Assembly (NCBI GenBank): GCA_002794785.1
Contig: NBBA01000012.1
Coordinates: forward strand, 868,001-932,000
From: Coniferiporia sulphurascens
Lineage: Eukaryota; Basidiomycota; Agaricomycetes; Hymenochaetales; Hymenochaetaceae
Length of the DNA: 64,000 bases
Direction: 5' to 3'
A program made the translations under genes and the position numbers. The notes under the pieces are model-generated. The model had not been told where the DNA came from and did not search any database. It saw nothing but the letters and a program-made list of their open reading frames with translations. Below are positions 24,193 through 36,439 of this stretch, in pieces. How positions within the stretch are numbered: position 1 is the stretch's first letter; every line of letters begins with the position of its first letter.

Positions 24193-25682
24193 TGGGGCAG
24201 GACCGGACTGGGTGGCAATGACGCCCTGATAGGTGCGGCAGGTGCATGCTGGGTGAGGCGGGGCTGGGAAGCGACCCGGTACTCCACCGCTTGCTATATT
24301 TGGCATCTATCCTCTTCCTCCAAATTTCTTCGGTCTGTCCTTCCGTTCTTAAACCATCAGTGTCTGCTCTTGCCCTGCCTCGAATAACGTGAGCCTTGTC
24401 GGCCGATTGCTCAGGAAGACGATGGAAATGAAACCAACGCGACCCGTGATCGCTGCTTCGAGTTCGATTTCCATCCTCGTCTCTGTTCACTTTCTGCTTC
24501 TAACGCACAGATCACTTAATGCTTTGGGGAAATCAGTTTCGACTCTATGGAGCTCCCAATCTTCTGCATCTTTTGATGTTCTGGAGTTAAACTCGGCTGC
24601 GGATTAGCTGTGTGTCTGGGAGAATCGCAGCAACGACTCCGAGCCTGAGCTAAATCGTACTGTGGCACGGAGCTTACAATAACTATGTGCGCGGACTAAA
24701 CTGCATGATGCCTCGGGGACCGCTAGGTTGCCATTGATTGACACGATCTCGGGCGGCGTCGGTGTACCCCTATCACAAGTTCCCCGAAAATGCCGCTCTC
24801 CCGCTCTCGTCGCGTTCCTTGTGTCTCGACCGCTCCTCGCAATTGGGCGCCCCTTATGTGGCTTCGGGAGCACTGCCCGTATCGGCTTGGCCGTCCATTT
24901 CAGGGAATCCAAGCCCATCATGTCTTTTTGCTTCGTACCCCGGTTTCATACCCCCCTGCTTGACGCTATGCCTGTATCTTTATCTCGGGACCTTCCTTGA
25001 GCCTCCGGACTCGGGCCTGGAGAATGCATACGGTCGGAAGCCTGCGGAAGCCTCTTTGTCGATCTCGTCTACACGATCGCCGATGATAAACGTGATTGAA
25101 GCAATCGTGCGAGCCCGACGGACAACTAGCTGGTGTCCTTGCGCAGCTGACCGGGCGACTAAGAACAATCTCGGATGTCCCGGTTCTTGTGCTTTCACTG
25201 GTTGACGTACAGGGTGCATAATATATGGCAATAATGATTATTTAGTGTGAAGGTGCAAGAGCGCGGATGAATCGATCGCGCCCTCGGGTACACAAACTTA
25301 AGCTTCACCGCATTGCTTCCCTCTCAGCAACTATCCTCGGACTCGAACCTTCCAGCTCTCTCGTACAATCCTTCCCCAATAACCCCAGCGCGATCTCATG
25401 TCCTACTATCCGGCTCTCTCAGTCTTCCGCGCGTTTCCCAACCGTAACAACACGTGAACGGGCGTCTGAACACGGGGTTGGACTACGGATTCTGCATCAA
25501 CATTATCGCAACGGAGCACTTATGCAATGCTTTTGTCCCCTATTGGCACCGTCTAGACCACCCCTCGGATCCGTTGCGCCGCATCGCCTTTTTTGTCTCC
25601 GCTTCTCCCGATGCGTACGTCAGGGCCCTATTCCGCATTGTATAGCTATGGAGACCATGCTTGGCTTAGGGATGAGGCACTT
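24193..25682. other. long interval between divergent hypothetical genes
   Basis: About 1.5 kb of GC-richer DNA. Short open frames occur on both strands, but none shows a family motif or consistent splicing. It presumably contains the promoters of the two flanking hypothetical genes. Confidence 0.45.
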
Positions 25683-25689
25683 ATATATA
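25683..25689 (+). promoter_or_regulatory. TATA box of the 214-residue protein gene
   Basis: TATATAA about 130 bases upstream of the ATG at 25819, followed by a pyrimidine-rich leader. Confidence 0.5.
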
Positions 25690-25818
25690 AGTGTCGGCTT
25701 TTCTGTTTTCCTGCCCTCTCAACAGCCGCTTTGCCCTTTCACCCTGACAGATATTTGACCGACGCTTTGTACTTCACTCCCATCTCAAATAACTCCCAGA
25801 CCGTCCTCTAACCCCCAG

Positions 25819-26463
25819 ATGCCTTCTACCATCCTATGCTCTGTTGCTTCTTTGCTTCCGTTGAAGCAGTACAAGCAGCCCGCTCTCCCGGACAAGCCAA
25901 CCTTTATCAACACCTCCCCCATACCCAGATTTCCTCCTTCGCCCATCTCTCCCGCATCACCACCCTCCTCTTCGCGTGCTAGCCTCTCTGGTACTGAGAC
26001 CCTCTTCTCATCCCACAGGGGCGGCGACAAGGGCTCATATGCGTCTCGTGACGACTCTAACTACGACTCTGACGCGACACTCGACCTCGAAGACCCGACG
26101 TCGCCAATCGCGGCATCGTTCCTGAAGGGCGCCCTGCCGCTACGGCGCATGTCGCGCGGATACGAGCGAAAGGTATTGCACTCGTTATCGCACTCCAAAG
26201 GCGAGGTGGTCGCGTACGCATGTGCGTGCTCGCGCGGCGACGGGTGCAAGGGCGGACGACGCGCAGGCCACATGTGCCGGGCATACATCAAGCAACGGAC
26301 GGAGGAAGACGCGGACTACGACGCCGATGTAGAGGAGTCGTCGTATTTCGTGAGCGTCGCGTACGACGACGAGGGCGAGGTAAACGAACTCGATAGGCCC
26401 AGATCAGTTTCCGCCTTTGGCAGTGGTGATGGGGACCTGGTGAGCTGGAATTTCAATTGGTGA
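25819..26463 (+). CDS. hypothetical 214-residue protein with a Cys/Arg cluster
   Basis: A single uninterrupted frame starting MPSTILCSVASLLPLKQYKQ and ending SWNFNW. The N-terminal half is Pro/Ser-rich (SPIPRFPPSPISPASPPSSS). The middle holds SYASRDDSNYDSDATLDLED, then a basic segment. A small cysteine-rich patch follows (AYACACSRGDGCKGGRRAG then HMC), and the tail is acidic. I know no family that matches. Four cysteines within about 20 residues could bind a metal, but no standard spacing is evident. A TATA box and a clean unspliced frame support a real gene, unlike most intron-rich genes here. Confidence 0.6.
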   Translation: MPSTILCSVASLLPLKQYKQPALPDKPTFINTSPIPRFPPSPISPASPPSSSRASLSGTETLFSSHRGGDKGSYASRDDSNYDSDATLDLEDPTSPIAASFLKGALPLRRMSRGYERKVLHSLSHSKGEVVAYACACSRGDGCKGGRRAGHMCRAYIKQRTEEDADYDADVEESSYFVSVAYDDEGEVNELDRPRSVSAFGSGDGDLVSWNFNW

Positions 26464-27842
26464 TTTTGAAAGGCTCTGACAGGACGGCTGATCCGAGAGT
26501 CGCTTTGTAGCTCTGCACTGCGTTAACACGCTCCTACACCGCTGATATTGCCTACAGCCCGTTATCCTCAAATGAGGCGAGCTGCGGCTGTGACACGGTC
26601 CCGTCCAAGAGTGTGCGAAACAGTTCGGGAAGCCTGCCCGGATACGCCGAATCGCCCTTTTGATCATATTTTCTTTCATTTTTCATTTTCGTTTCACCTC
26701 CCTTTCTTTCTGGGCTTGCGATAAGAATGGACACAAGACGGAACCCCACCCATCTCATCTGTATTTCACAAAAAAGAACGTTCCCCGCGTTCGCTTTGCT
26801 TTCTTCAGCTGCCAAGCTAAAAACCCTGTGCATGTTACCAATTAATATTATCGCATCGCACTATGCGTGTATGTGTTGTATTCAAATGTATTGACGTACA
26901 AACGATATCTTGGCTTCGTTAGTCTGGTCTCGCGGTATCACGGGACTGAAAAGAATCACCTATTAGTATAAAGTGGCGTTGCCTTGTCTCTGACGGCCCT
27001 GTCGTTCTTGTTCTGCGGGGATTTCTGAGCGTTTAAATGGGTCTTGAACGCCTATGCCTTTTCTCCATTAAAGTTCATCCGGAGTAAGGGCCGCTACAAG
27101 CTTTGTCGTTACGAATCGTGTGACTGACATGTGACACGCACAGCGACGCGTCACGCGTCACGCTCAACTTTGTCGGCTAGTGTCATTAATATTATGTAAA
27201 ATCCACGTCCTTGAACTTTTCCAACGCTTGGCCATGGCTGCTATACTAGTCATAACACAATTTTGCTTATTTCGACAAACACTCAGGCTGTCCATTTGTT
27301 ACGGCTCCTGGCTCTCTTTTGGTCATAAAGAAGCAGAGTATATTAACAAGATCAAGGCTCTCTTGGCTGAAAACATGTGTTTAACGGCTTCTTTCAAGTT
27401 CTGACGACTCTCGGACGCCGACTGATTGCGTCTTCTTCCCGGCTAGTATGGGAAAGTCGAAGACTAGTTAACTCTCAGCTCGATCTCTTCGGTCCGTGTT
27501 CTGCATATAGCATTGCCATCTGGATGCCAGAGAATGGACCGCTTTCAACGGAAACCGTATACATACGGGGAGGGACACAGTAGTAGTGGCGCACGGCTGG
27601 GTATATTTGGAAGATCCGGCGTTGTACGGAACCCGCCGTCCCCGCCCGAGTGCTTGAGTGCGTACTTGGGTAGAATTTTTTACTCAGTATCAATGCCCTA
27701 TGACATACAATATTATTGATGAACATCATGCACAAGCCTTGGAGTACAAGCGTGATGCATGGATTCCGCATAGAGGCCGTCCATTCTTGCTATTGTGCTT
27801 ACTGGACCGCCGAGGAATGGACTTTTTTTGAGTCCGGAGGGG
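26464..27842. other. interval without a recognised gene
   Basis: About 1.4 kb at the border of the accessory island. It becomes AT-richer to the right. No gene, RNA or repeat pair is supported. Confidence 0.45.
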
Positions 27843-27849
27843 TATAAAA
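27843..27849 (+). promoter_or_regulatory. TATA box of the first SDR gene
   Basis: TATAAAA 56 bases before the ATG at 27905. Confidence 0.6.
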
Positions 27850-27904
27850 TGGACGGTCCCTAATCAGAGCTCCAGTATCCCGGAAGCTTTTTCTCCTCTG
27901 TCTA

Positions 27905-29294
27905 ATGGCGAACTCAGGTGCAGACGCGGTCCTCAGCAGACTCACTGCTAGCAACATTTTCGACCTCCGCGGCGTCGCCGCCGTTGTCACGGGCGGTGGA
28001 ACGGTGAGCAAGTTTCTGTAACCCCTTGATTTGAGTGCATTAGACACATTTGCGCGTTACTGGGATACAGGGTATCGGTCTTATGATAAGCACCTCATTA
28101 ATGGCGAATGGTGCGACTGTGTACATTATAGGTCCTGACCAGGCAAAACTAGACGGGTGCGGGAACATATAACTCTTTGCTGTGAGTTTACCGGCTCTCA
28201 TGTTAACGAGTGGACGGTAGCATCGCCGAGACATACAATACTGCCGCCAAGGGGAAGGAAAGGAGAGGAAAGCTCGTTGGTCTTCAAGGCGATATTAGTA
28301 AAAAGGTTTGTGGAATGAAGCTATGGTATCTTGAGGCCCGGTTAAGGTTAAGCACCCCTAGGACGAAGCCAAGCGTCTCGCAGAGGAGGTCGGCCGTAGG
28401 GAGCAACATGTAACTATCCTGTTCAACAATGCAGGGTGCGCTTGGCTTGCGACATGTAATTTCTCTAAAAGGCTGATCGCATTGCAGAATCTGCGAGGGT
28501 ATACTGCCTGAACCTCCCTCCCCATCTTCTTCCGGCGGAAGTTCCGCCACAGCATTCCTCAATCGTTACTGGTCCGTGACGCCCGAAGCATTCGACAACA
28601 CGCTCCGGACGAACGCCGTCGGTCCGTATTGGGTTTCCGCTGCTTTTCTCCCCCTGTTGGAGAAATGGAAGGAAAGTGAAGGAGGGAAAAAATTTGCTCC
28701 GCAGATCGTGATGACGAGCAGCATGAACGGCTGGTCGAAGGACCTCGCGACAAGCGGGCACAGCATCCCGTACGCGATGAGTAAAAGCGCGGTCGGACAT
28801 TTTACGAGTAGCCTTGCGCACGACCTTCTCCCGCTTGGAATCAGGGTAAACGGGATAGCCCCAGGTACGTATCAACGCGTAAAACACGGTCATTTATTTT
28901 ACGAAGACGGTATATGATGTTAACGAAAATCCAGGTCTCTTCTTCACAGAAATGACTGCGCCCGGTACAATAGACGAGAACGGCATATCACACGTTTCCG
29001 GACTACTAACCGCAAAAGCCGCAGAAAACAAACTAGTTCCATTTAGCATTCCGACCAGGCAAGCGCCTGGAACAGGGGTGCCAGCTATAGGCGGAACCAA
29101 CCGTGACATGGGCTCTCTGGCCCTCTTTCTGACTGTGAACTGGTTCGTCAACGGAGAGACTGTTCTGATCGATGGCGGAGTACGTCCCATGTCCTTTCAT
29201 TCCGTTTTTCTTACGTTTGCTTACGCATGTGACTGTCGGGTTGACGGATTAATCGTTACTTCAGACACTTTTGAAGCATCCTTCATCTTATTAA
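27905..29294 (+). CDS. short-chain dehydrogenase/reductase, copy 1
   Basis: Classical NAD(P)-dependent SDR of unknown substrate. The start MANSGADAVLSRLTASNIFD leads into the Rossmann fold, with the cofactor motif split by an intron as VVTGGGT plus GIGLMIS. Further marks are LFNNAG, then RTNAVGPYW, the catalytic-Ser region VMTSSMNGW, and the catalytic YAMSK (YxxxK). Seven exons splice in frame. The last encodes TLLKHPSSY with TAA at 29292. A Gly/Ser-rich insert (PSPSSSGGSSATAF) follows the NNAG motif. It is intact. A paralog with the same exon layout lies at 54.0 kb, so the two copies bracket the lectin array. Confidence 0.9.
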
Positions 29295-31239
29295 ATATAA
29301 TGTGTATATGCGACAGTATGTTATGTAGTAGATTTAATCAAAATAAAGAAACTCCAGGGGCTGAGCTTAAGCATTCAGTTGTGATTCCTGTAAAGTTTTG
29401 CATTTAAAAAAAAAAGGCATTTCCACGCACCAGATTGGGCGAAGCATGAAGATGACAAATCATGCCGTTGCGACTTGTCAGAGTAGACAGCGCTTGAATG
29501 GGCTTATGCAGGTTGCGATGCATCCATCTATTCATCGGACTCCCTTCACGAAGGTCTCGTGGCTTCTGCGCGCATGTTGAGATGCATGTACGGCATTAAA
29601 GCAAGTGCTGGCTGATCGAGGAGACTGCTCGCGAACAAGTTGCGGTTTGAAGAATTAGCTGGCTAGCCTTCATCAGCCTGAAGACTCGTCTGGTTTCTCC
29701 CCAACATTACAGCTAATGCGTCTCACAGGAAGAAAAGAGGCGGATCCTTCAGTAGGTATAGTATCGTTATTAAGGCCTGTCTCCTTTAGGTGTCTGAACA
29801 CAACATACATGTAAGTTCTCCTCCAAGCGACGTTGTTTTCGCCATCCACAAAACTCGTAATCGTAAGGGCATTCTTGCTGTGGGTTAGCAAAAGTATGAC
29901 CTCAGTCGCTAACACTACTAATACGGAAGTGTCGATACGCAATTCACCTGGCGCCTCATTCAATGACCTTCTAGGTTCTCAAAGTGGAATTAGGAAGACA
30001 GTGATACATCTTTGAACGTGCGGATCAAAGCATCGGATTTTTAGGCGAGTTTGTCATATGGCGAACTTTTCTTTGAAATAATCATACGTCGTACTTATGG
30101 TGACTGAATACCGAGTAAAGGAAAGGAGAGGACAGCTTTTGTCAAGCTCCGTTTCTCTGTAGGCCCTCATTTGGAATTACCTTGAACCTCTTTCATACAG
30201 ATTGGTTCTATCTTTTTCTGATGGACAAAACTGTGCCTTCGATTATGCTGAGGCGCCCCGCGGGCAAAATATTGTGACCCGCATTCATCAAGCTTCTAAG
30301 GGCTGGAGCTGGTCTGATGACCACTGAATATACAAGCTGTCATTCCCTTCGCGTCTCCTGGTGTTGATCTGACGTGACTTAGGAGCTTTCGTTGTTGATC
30401 TTTAGTCCCAACAGTGGTCTCATGCTCATAGACTTCAAATATTGACGTTCTTGTTGTCCCTAGTGCTGCAGTTTGGGACGGCCTTCGTTCAGCAGACCTG
30501 GGCGCATATGAAACAATGTTGGACAGCTCAACAAAGCCTTCTGATGAGTCCCCAACTCTGGAAGGTATGTGGCGTACGAAGTTATTTTCGCGCGAGTGTC
30601 TATTTGGTTCGTTATGGAGTCGTCATTCCAACTGCCCAATTCAATGTCGCCGAATACTATTACACCAGACTTTACCATGCACTCGCCTTTGATTAGAGTA
30701 TTTACCATCTTCAATCAGAAGATCCGTGGCACTCTCTAGACCGGTAATTTCCGATCCGCACCGTATCCCCCACGGGTATGCGCTTTGCGCGGAAGTTACA
30801 TCGGGGTCCTAACTGGAAAAAGCGAAATTTTGGTAAGAGCCAGTTCGTAAAAACAAAGAATGAGAAAAAAGGTGCTCATATTACCATTCGCTCAATATCC
30901 TATCTATAGTAAGGCCTCGACATGTATGACCGAGGCCATATGCACCTACATACTAAGGTCTCCGTGATTAATCCCATTTTTTTGTCCGAGATTTCCAAGC
31001 CTTCGTGTACCCATCGTGAGCCCCATTCGTTGCTAATTATTGAGACCCCAAGAGGCGTTGCCTGTGGGAATCTAAACTCTATTAACGTCTTCGGACGAGT
31101 TCGTCAGGAGGAAGCAGACTTTGTGGTAGCAATGAGCCCATCTGACTGAGGCACAAGAGCACGCAATTTCTGCCCTTGTTCATCTATCAAAGAATGTACG
31201 TTTCTCGATTTTGGACTCGACCTGGGCAGGCCACCCATG
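29295..31239. other. gene-free flank, left end of duplication unit A
   Basis: No gene is supported. From about 30010 the sequence is recognisably related to 40190-40560. For example, both contain GATCAAAGC, GGATTTTTA and GGCGAGT or AGCGAGT in the same order, and both end near a short GATGGACAAA stretch. This part is therefore the left shoulder of the duplicated block. Confidence 0.5.
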
Positions 31240-31246
31240 TATAAAA
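31240..31246 (+). promoter_or_regulatory. TATA box of lectin gene 1
   Basis: TATAAAA 112 bases upstream of the ATG at 31358; conserved at the same place in lectin gene 4. Confidence 0.6.
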
Positions 31247-31357
31247 TGTATGCCTTTCACCTCAATGTCCCCCAGCTTGAGAGGACCTCTCAAGAGCACG
31301 ATAGAAAAACTTTCAATCCAACACCTTCTCAGACTTTGTCTAACATCGCTTTCTGAA

Positions 31358-32106
31358 ATGGCTGCCCTTAATCCTGTCTCTCTTTCCGCAAACTCTGTGG
31401 CACCGGTCAGCGGCAACACCTATACAATCCAAAACATTGGGTTTGGGCACTGGCTCGACAACTCGGGAGCCCTCCTTGACGATGGAAATCCCATCCTCTC
31501 CTGGTCTCAGAACGTTCCAGAGACAAACAACCAGATCGTACATCCTCACACGAGACACTTCCTTGGTTTTTCATATGCCCACATTTTTTTAATTGTAATA
31601 GTGGACGTACCTTACGTACCCGACAACCAGCGGTGCCACCGTGTTTACCCTCCAGGCGCTTTCCACTTCTCAGAACGAGACGAGTTTTGGAGGCAGAGGA
31701 GGTTATGTTCGTGTGGACTCAACCGTTAGACTTCGGCCTTTTTGTTATAAATGGCTAAGCTCATATGACAATTATTTTAAGACCGGAAAGCTCGTTCAGG
31801 GAGGCCAGCCTCTAGTCTGGACGCTCGTCGAAGCTGCACCGAACGTTTACAAGTGCGCGAAGTCGCATAGCTCTGATACTGTGCATATAACAAAGCATAA
31901 TACAGGTTCGCGCCATTTGATGATGTCTTCTCGGACAGCGGAAAGCTTGTGGCAACCGATGTCAACAGCGTATGTACTCTGAGATTATCCCGTGTACAAG
32001 GTCTAATGACTTTTCTAAGATTATTACATCGGTTGAAAACAACCAAGCAGCGCTTCAAGTCGATGAATCTTCTCTTCAGCAGCTCTGGTCGTTCAACACA
32101 GTCTGA
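31358..32106 (+). CDS. lectin-like beta-trefoil protein 1
   Basis: A small protein of about 174 residues without a signal peptide, so probably cytosolic. It resembles fungal R-type beta-trefoil lectins of the Clitocybe nebularis CNL type. The pattern is YTIQNIGFGHWLDN, then NNQIWTYLTYP, GGYVRVD, KLVQGGQPLVWTLVE and a final QQLWSF. Such lectins bind glycans and often act in fungal defence; sugar specificity cannot be read here. Five exons are joined by four introns in conserved positions: after NNQI, after RVDST, inside VYK, and after DVNS. All splice sites are good, and the frame stays open to TGA at 32104. From exon 2 onward it is almost identical to lectin gene 4. Confidence 0.8.
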
Positions 32107-34691
32107 GCGCACAGAAGGGTTTGGTGCTAAGTAACGTAAAGGATCGGTCCGATTGCTGTTCTATTGATCGTGTTGAGTGTAACTGTGGCTTGAAGTATTT
32201 GTGTGAAATGAAATGCTCTGTGCTTAAAAAATCCAAAATTGTATCGTGCTGTCTTCTTCATGGGTCGAGCCGCTGACAGGTACATGCACTCGCCCAATGC
32301 TTCCAAATAGATATAAGGTGGAAGCAAGAGGCAGTATACTACCTTAAAGGAATTTAAAATGTAGCATCATATCCACCTTCGCTTGCGGTTTCTTGTAAAC
32401 CTCAATCATGGCGATGGTATTCAAAGACCGTGATGTGCCGCGGATCTTTGAATTAAAACACCGACGTGAAATCGCGCGACATAGTCACGTGTACGAGAAG
32501 TGTGCATGTCGGTAACATCCGAAGTGTACTTTCTGAAATTCTAAGTCCTGACCTGAACATGAAAACGGCCGTTCCAAACTTCTGACTCCCGAGTTTGTTA
32601 TGCTCACATTATTGGACTTATGGTATCTGAGACTACGCTCTAAAGGGACATCGCGACAAAACGAGCATTAAGAAGACGCTTTCGTGCTCCTACGTGGCTC
32701 TCTTCGCTTGGCTTTTCCACTTATCCGCATTACTAACATTAAGCTGTGCCATTGTAAGGTTAGTGGTACTTAGGCTCAAATCACCGTGACGGTGTACCCC
32801 ATCCCTCATCCCAAAACAAGATTAAACTCACTGAAGGGCGCAGATTCACTGATGACCCCTGAGACTTATTCCGCTGTATCAGAAAGGACTAGCGAATTGA
32901 TTCTGGAACGTGTGATTTGGGCATTTGATCAACTCAAGATCAGGTGAGTTTATGCGTCGATTATAAAGCAGCTTGAACGGGCCCTCCGTATCCAGCCATT
33001 TCTAAATATTTTTAAGTGCTCCCCGAAGTCAACAAGCTTGTTTTCAATGGTAAGGTCGAGACGGCCAGTAATCTGAGAAAAACTGGGGTTTTGCGAGGGC
33101 GGATTCAGGATCCCCGAGTCAACTTCAAAGGACGACTTTAACTAACCGCGATAGTCATCCTAGAAGGCGAGATGTCATCTCTGCCATAGTTTAATTACAC
33201 GTTGCTGGCCATCAGTCTTCCTTGGTCCCATTCATAAATGCATATGTAAGTGAGTAATGCACGGCGACAATCATGCTCGCAATATTGAGGCATAGTATCC
33301 AAGACTGGAAGGATTTGAGGCTTGGGGTAAACCGCCCTGCTGCCAGTGGGTGAGATTGAGCTGGATCATTGCACACTCTGCGCTGTTAAATTTTCATAAA
33401 CGTGAGATCCACTGACAGTTTGATGCACGTACATTTCTGCTGTTCGGTGGATCCGCCTGGAATCTCATGCTACTCTGGAAACCTATCTTGCGACACTTAG
33501 ACATCCATTTTTTTTCAAAGCGCCTGCTGTAAGTATATTAAAAATGGAAGGACGAGGGTGACTTATAATGATCCTGTTCAAGAGGAAGCATCAGGGATGT
33601 CGAGGAAGCATAGATGAGCTCCGCATATTTGACGCTGAAGCTCTTGCGTCGCCTAAAGCAATGTGGGATTACGGGCGTCTATCACTTTCTCTGCCCGTTT
33701 ACTAATGGGTGAGAGATTGGTGACAGTAAAAATGAAAAGTGAAAAACGGAAAAAGCGTGTAAGTCCCAAATTCTCCCAATGAGTGGAGTTTAGGCAATAT
33801 GGTTTTTGGTCTGTTGCAAACATAGGACTAAACAGGCTCTGTCATAAGATATTCGTTTTCTAAGGTGATAACAACAAGGCCACTGAAGCAAGTAGAGAAG
33901 CACAGGTTTAGCGCCGTGTCCGCATGGTGTGTGACTTTCAATCAGAGTCACGTAATATGGGCGATGTTCCCACACAGACAGCGCAACATTCGACATACAG
34001 TCACTACTGCTGTCCGCAGGCTTCCCTCCAAGCCGTTCGGACGCATATATTCTGGAACTAAACTCTACTCAGGCTGCCAGTGTGTCATGTGACTGACTAA
34101 AATGTTTCGGATGCCTGGCGAAAACAGCACTTTTTTGTGTCGTCGTCAAATTTTTGTATTGGTACTAGTATTCAGGAATCAACCTACGTTGCTCGGCTGT
34201 TTTGACGAAATTTCAAAGCTTACTTTTATACCACTACCTGTGCAGCTAGTTTCTTCCTCTTGGTCTGTCACCGCTATTATTGAAGACCACGGTCGCGCTT
34301 CAAGCGATTCGGAAGATGTCTTGGGGCCCGTCACGGTCTCAGAACACGCCCTATTTGCTGGCCGCCACGGGTTCCAGAATTGATACTCCAGTAGTCACAA
34401 GTATCGATCGATCGAGTTCTTTGTGGCGTCCCTAAAGGAGTTTTGCAAACGCCCATGCGCGCTTGACAAACAAAATCGAAGCCACGAGTCAGTCTCGGAT
34501 CCTCGGAATATATCCTTTCATGTCCTGCGATCGTTGTATAATCGCATCTATTGCCGTGGACATACTGGTCACTTTGAATTGTCGACAGCTGGAGTACATC
34601 ATGTCGCGGCCTCCGGATCTTCAAGATCATCTCCCGCTTTCTGTTTCTCTGTCCCCATCCGGCTACTCTGCTACCACTTTTGTGTCTCGAA
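32107..34691. other. intergenic part of duplication unit A
   Basis: About 2.6 kb. The piece 32107-32500 matches the 3' flank of lectin gene 4, including a GCGCGACATAGTCACGTGTA stretch. The piece 34250-34690 matches the promoter region of lectin gene 5. In between, at about 33880-33990, the minus strand keeps a decayed copy of the unrecognised exon described at 43906. The stretch 32.5-33.8 kb has no counterpart in unit B and no recognised gene. Confidence 0.5.
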
Positions 34692-34721
34692 TATAAAAGG
34701 CTGGACTTTGCTCGTATAAAA
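34692..34721 (+). promoter_or_regulatory. paired TATA boxes of lectin gene 2
   Basis: Two TATAAAA boxes at 34692 and 34715, 70-100 bases before the ATG. In the unit B copy only the second is kept; the first reads AAATAAAAGG. Confidence 0.5.
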
Positions 34722-34790
34722 GGGGTCTACTTTCGTGGGACATCTTCAGCTTCAGAACACTACCCTCAAGCCCTCGTATACACCCCTAAC

Positions 34791-35565
34791 ATGGTTGCTC
34801 TCGCTAACATCCCGGCTGTACCGAACGCAGTGACTCCAGTCAGCGGCGGCACATACACCGTCCAAAACTTGGCATACTATCACTGGCTCGATAACTATGG
34901 TTTCTCACCAACTGACGGAAATCCAGTCGTTGGGTGGAACAAGAATTACCCTGAGACAAACAATCAGATCGTGAGCTTGCTTTTGCGTTAAGTTGTTTGC
35001 GACCTGACTGACGTTCTCTGCAGTGGACCTATCTCACTTATCCGTCAGACGATGGAAGTACCGTTTTCACCCTCCAGAATGTTGACACCACCGAGGATGA
35101 TAAGGGCTTCGGGGGACGTGGAGGATACTTGAGCGTCGACCCTGAGGTACTAAACATGCCTTTATCTTTAAACTTTAAAGGTAATTAATCGACATTCAGA
35201 CCAGAAAACTTGTCCAAAGGGGAGCCCCAACGGCGTGGAAGCTCTTGGAAACCGCCGCTCTTATTTATAAGTATGTGGGTTTTTTTTTCGAATTGCAGCC
35301 GGCTAATGAATAAAATATTGTACTTGCAGGATGATTCCATTCGATGACTTTTTTTCCGGAAATGGTTCAATGATTGCATCGGATGTGAACAGTGTAAGTC
35401 CTCCATTGATTGTGGCTTTCTTTTCGTAACCGATTTGCTCACCGACTGTTCACCTTTGTCTATCTTCAGATCGTTTCTTCCTCTGCAGCCAATCAGCTAG
35501 AGCTTCTGGCAGATGCGTCGGAGCTCACACAGCTCTGGGCATTTAACCCGACCGAGCCCGCGTAG
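34791..35565 (+). CDS. lectin-like beta-trefoil protein 2
   Basis: Second type of the lectin family. It starts MVALANIPAVPNAVTPVSGG, continues YTVQNLAYYHWLDN and NNQIWTYLTYPSDD, then VFTLQNVDTTED, GGRGGYLSVD, KLVQRGAPTAWKLLETAA, PFDDFFSGNGSMIASDVNS and ELTQLWAFNPTEPA. Five exons have the same intron positions as the other copies. The frame is open to TAG at 35563. No signal peptide or membrane segment. It is probably glycan binding, by family resemblance only. Confidence 0.8.
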
Positions 35566-36439
35566 ATGGCTGAAATAATGCGAAGTATATGGATGCTACT
35601 CAAATCGGGGTTTTGTTAGCTGATATTTCTTGATAAGGTGGATATGCACGCTTTTATGGCTGAAGCTATTTTGCGTATGAGTGGAATGATAAAGTAAAGT
35701 GTGTTTTCATGATGTCAGTGCATGTCGTTCAATTCCCGAACACACAAGATCTGGGTTGGATATCCATGTGGAATAAGAGGAAAACCTCGATCGAATCAAT
35801 CCCACGATTTAAGAAAAGTAGAGCCCAAGTGGTCAAAAAACGGATTAAAAACAATGAACTATGCCTGACCTCGCGGTGGATTCCAATGGCTGTTCTCAGG
35901 ATGCATTCAAGTTTAAAGAGAATTTTGAGCGGTGCGATTACACCCATTAATTGCATGACTGCCCTTTGGAATTTAGTGCGGAAAATGCGTGACTCGAAGA
36001 CGGAGATCATTCCTACCAATGTAAATCTTATTTACATATATGGAGTGTCTTTCGCGCAGATCCCATATTCGGCTTTGTCCGAGTCGTCGGTTTCTCACAG
36101 CTGACTGTTATACATGGTTCAGTAAGGATCCGCTCGAAGCGATTCCACAAAATGTAAATTGGATCCTTCCATAATTTACCTACGCAAGAAAATTGTCAAA
36201 ACAGCCGCGAGAGTTTTAGAGTCACGCTGCCACCACGCAAGTGCACATCTCTCACTGGCACTACTGGTAGTACCGCCAGTGGTACAGTACTTCACTTATG
36301 TTTACTCTACTTTTCAAACTGCAAACCAACTTAAACTTATATTTACACATGAAGCACCTCCTAAGTCCGAACTGGATACGCACATCGACACTGGACAAGC
36401 ATACAAAAACAAATACAGCCAAGAATGTACAGTGTCATT
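35566..36439. other. 3' flank of lectin gene 2
   Basis: The first 200-300 bases match the 3' flank of lectin gene 5, and part of it matches a relic at 52269. The rest, to 36439, holds no recognised gene. Confidence 0.5.

Larger units (their letters stand above)
30010..35760 (+). repeat. segmental duplication, unit A
   Basis: Unit A carries lectin genes 1 and 2 in the same order, orientation and flanking sequence as unit B (40190-45730), which carries lectin genes 4 and 5. Promoters, introns and 3' flanks all align by eye. Spacing differs: unit A has extra sequence around 32.5-33.8 kb, and unit B has two inserted short elements. Edges are approximate. Confidence 0.7.

Noticed and set aside
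23869..24490. Longer minus-strand reading upstream of the 122-residue protein as extra coding exons
   Set aside because: An acceptor-like site exists before 24060, but the upstream frames do not join convincingly, and a TATA-like box at 24187 argues that transcription starts there.
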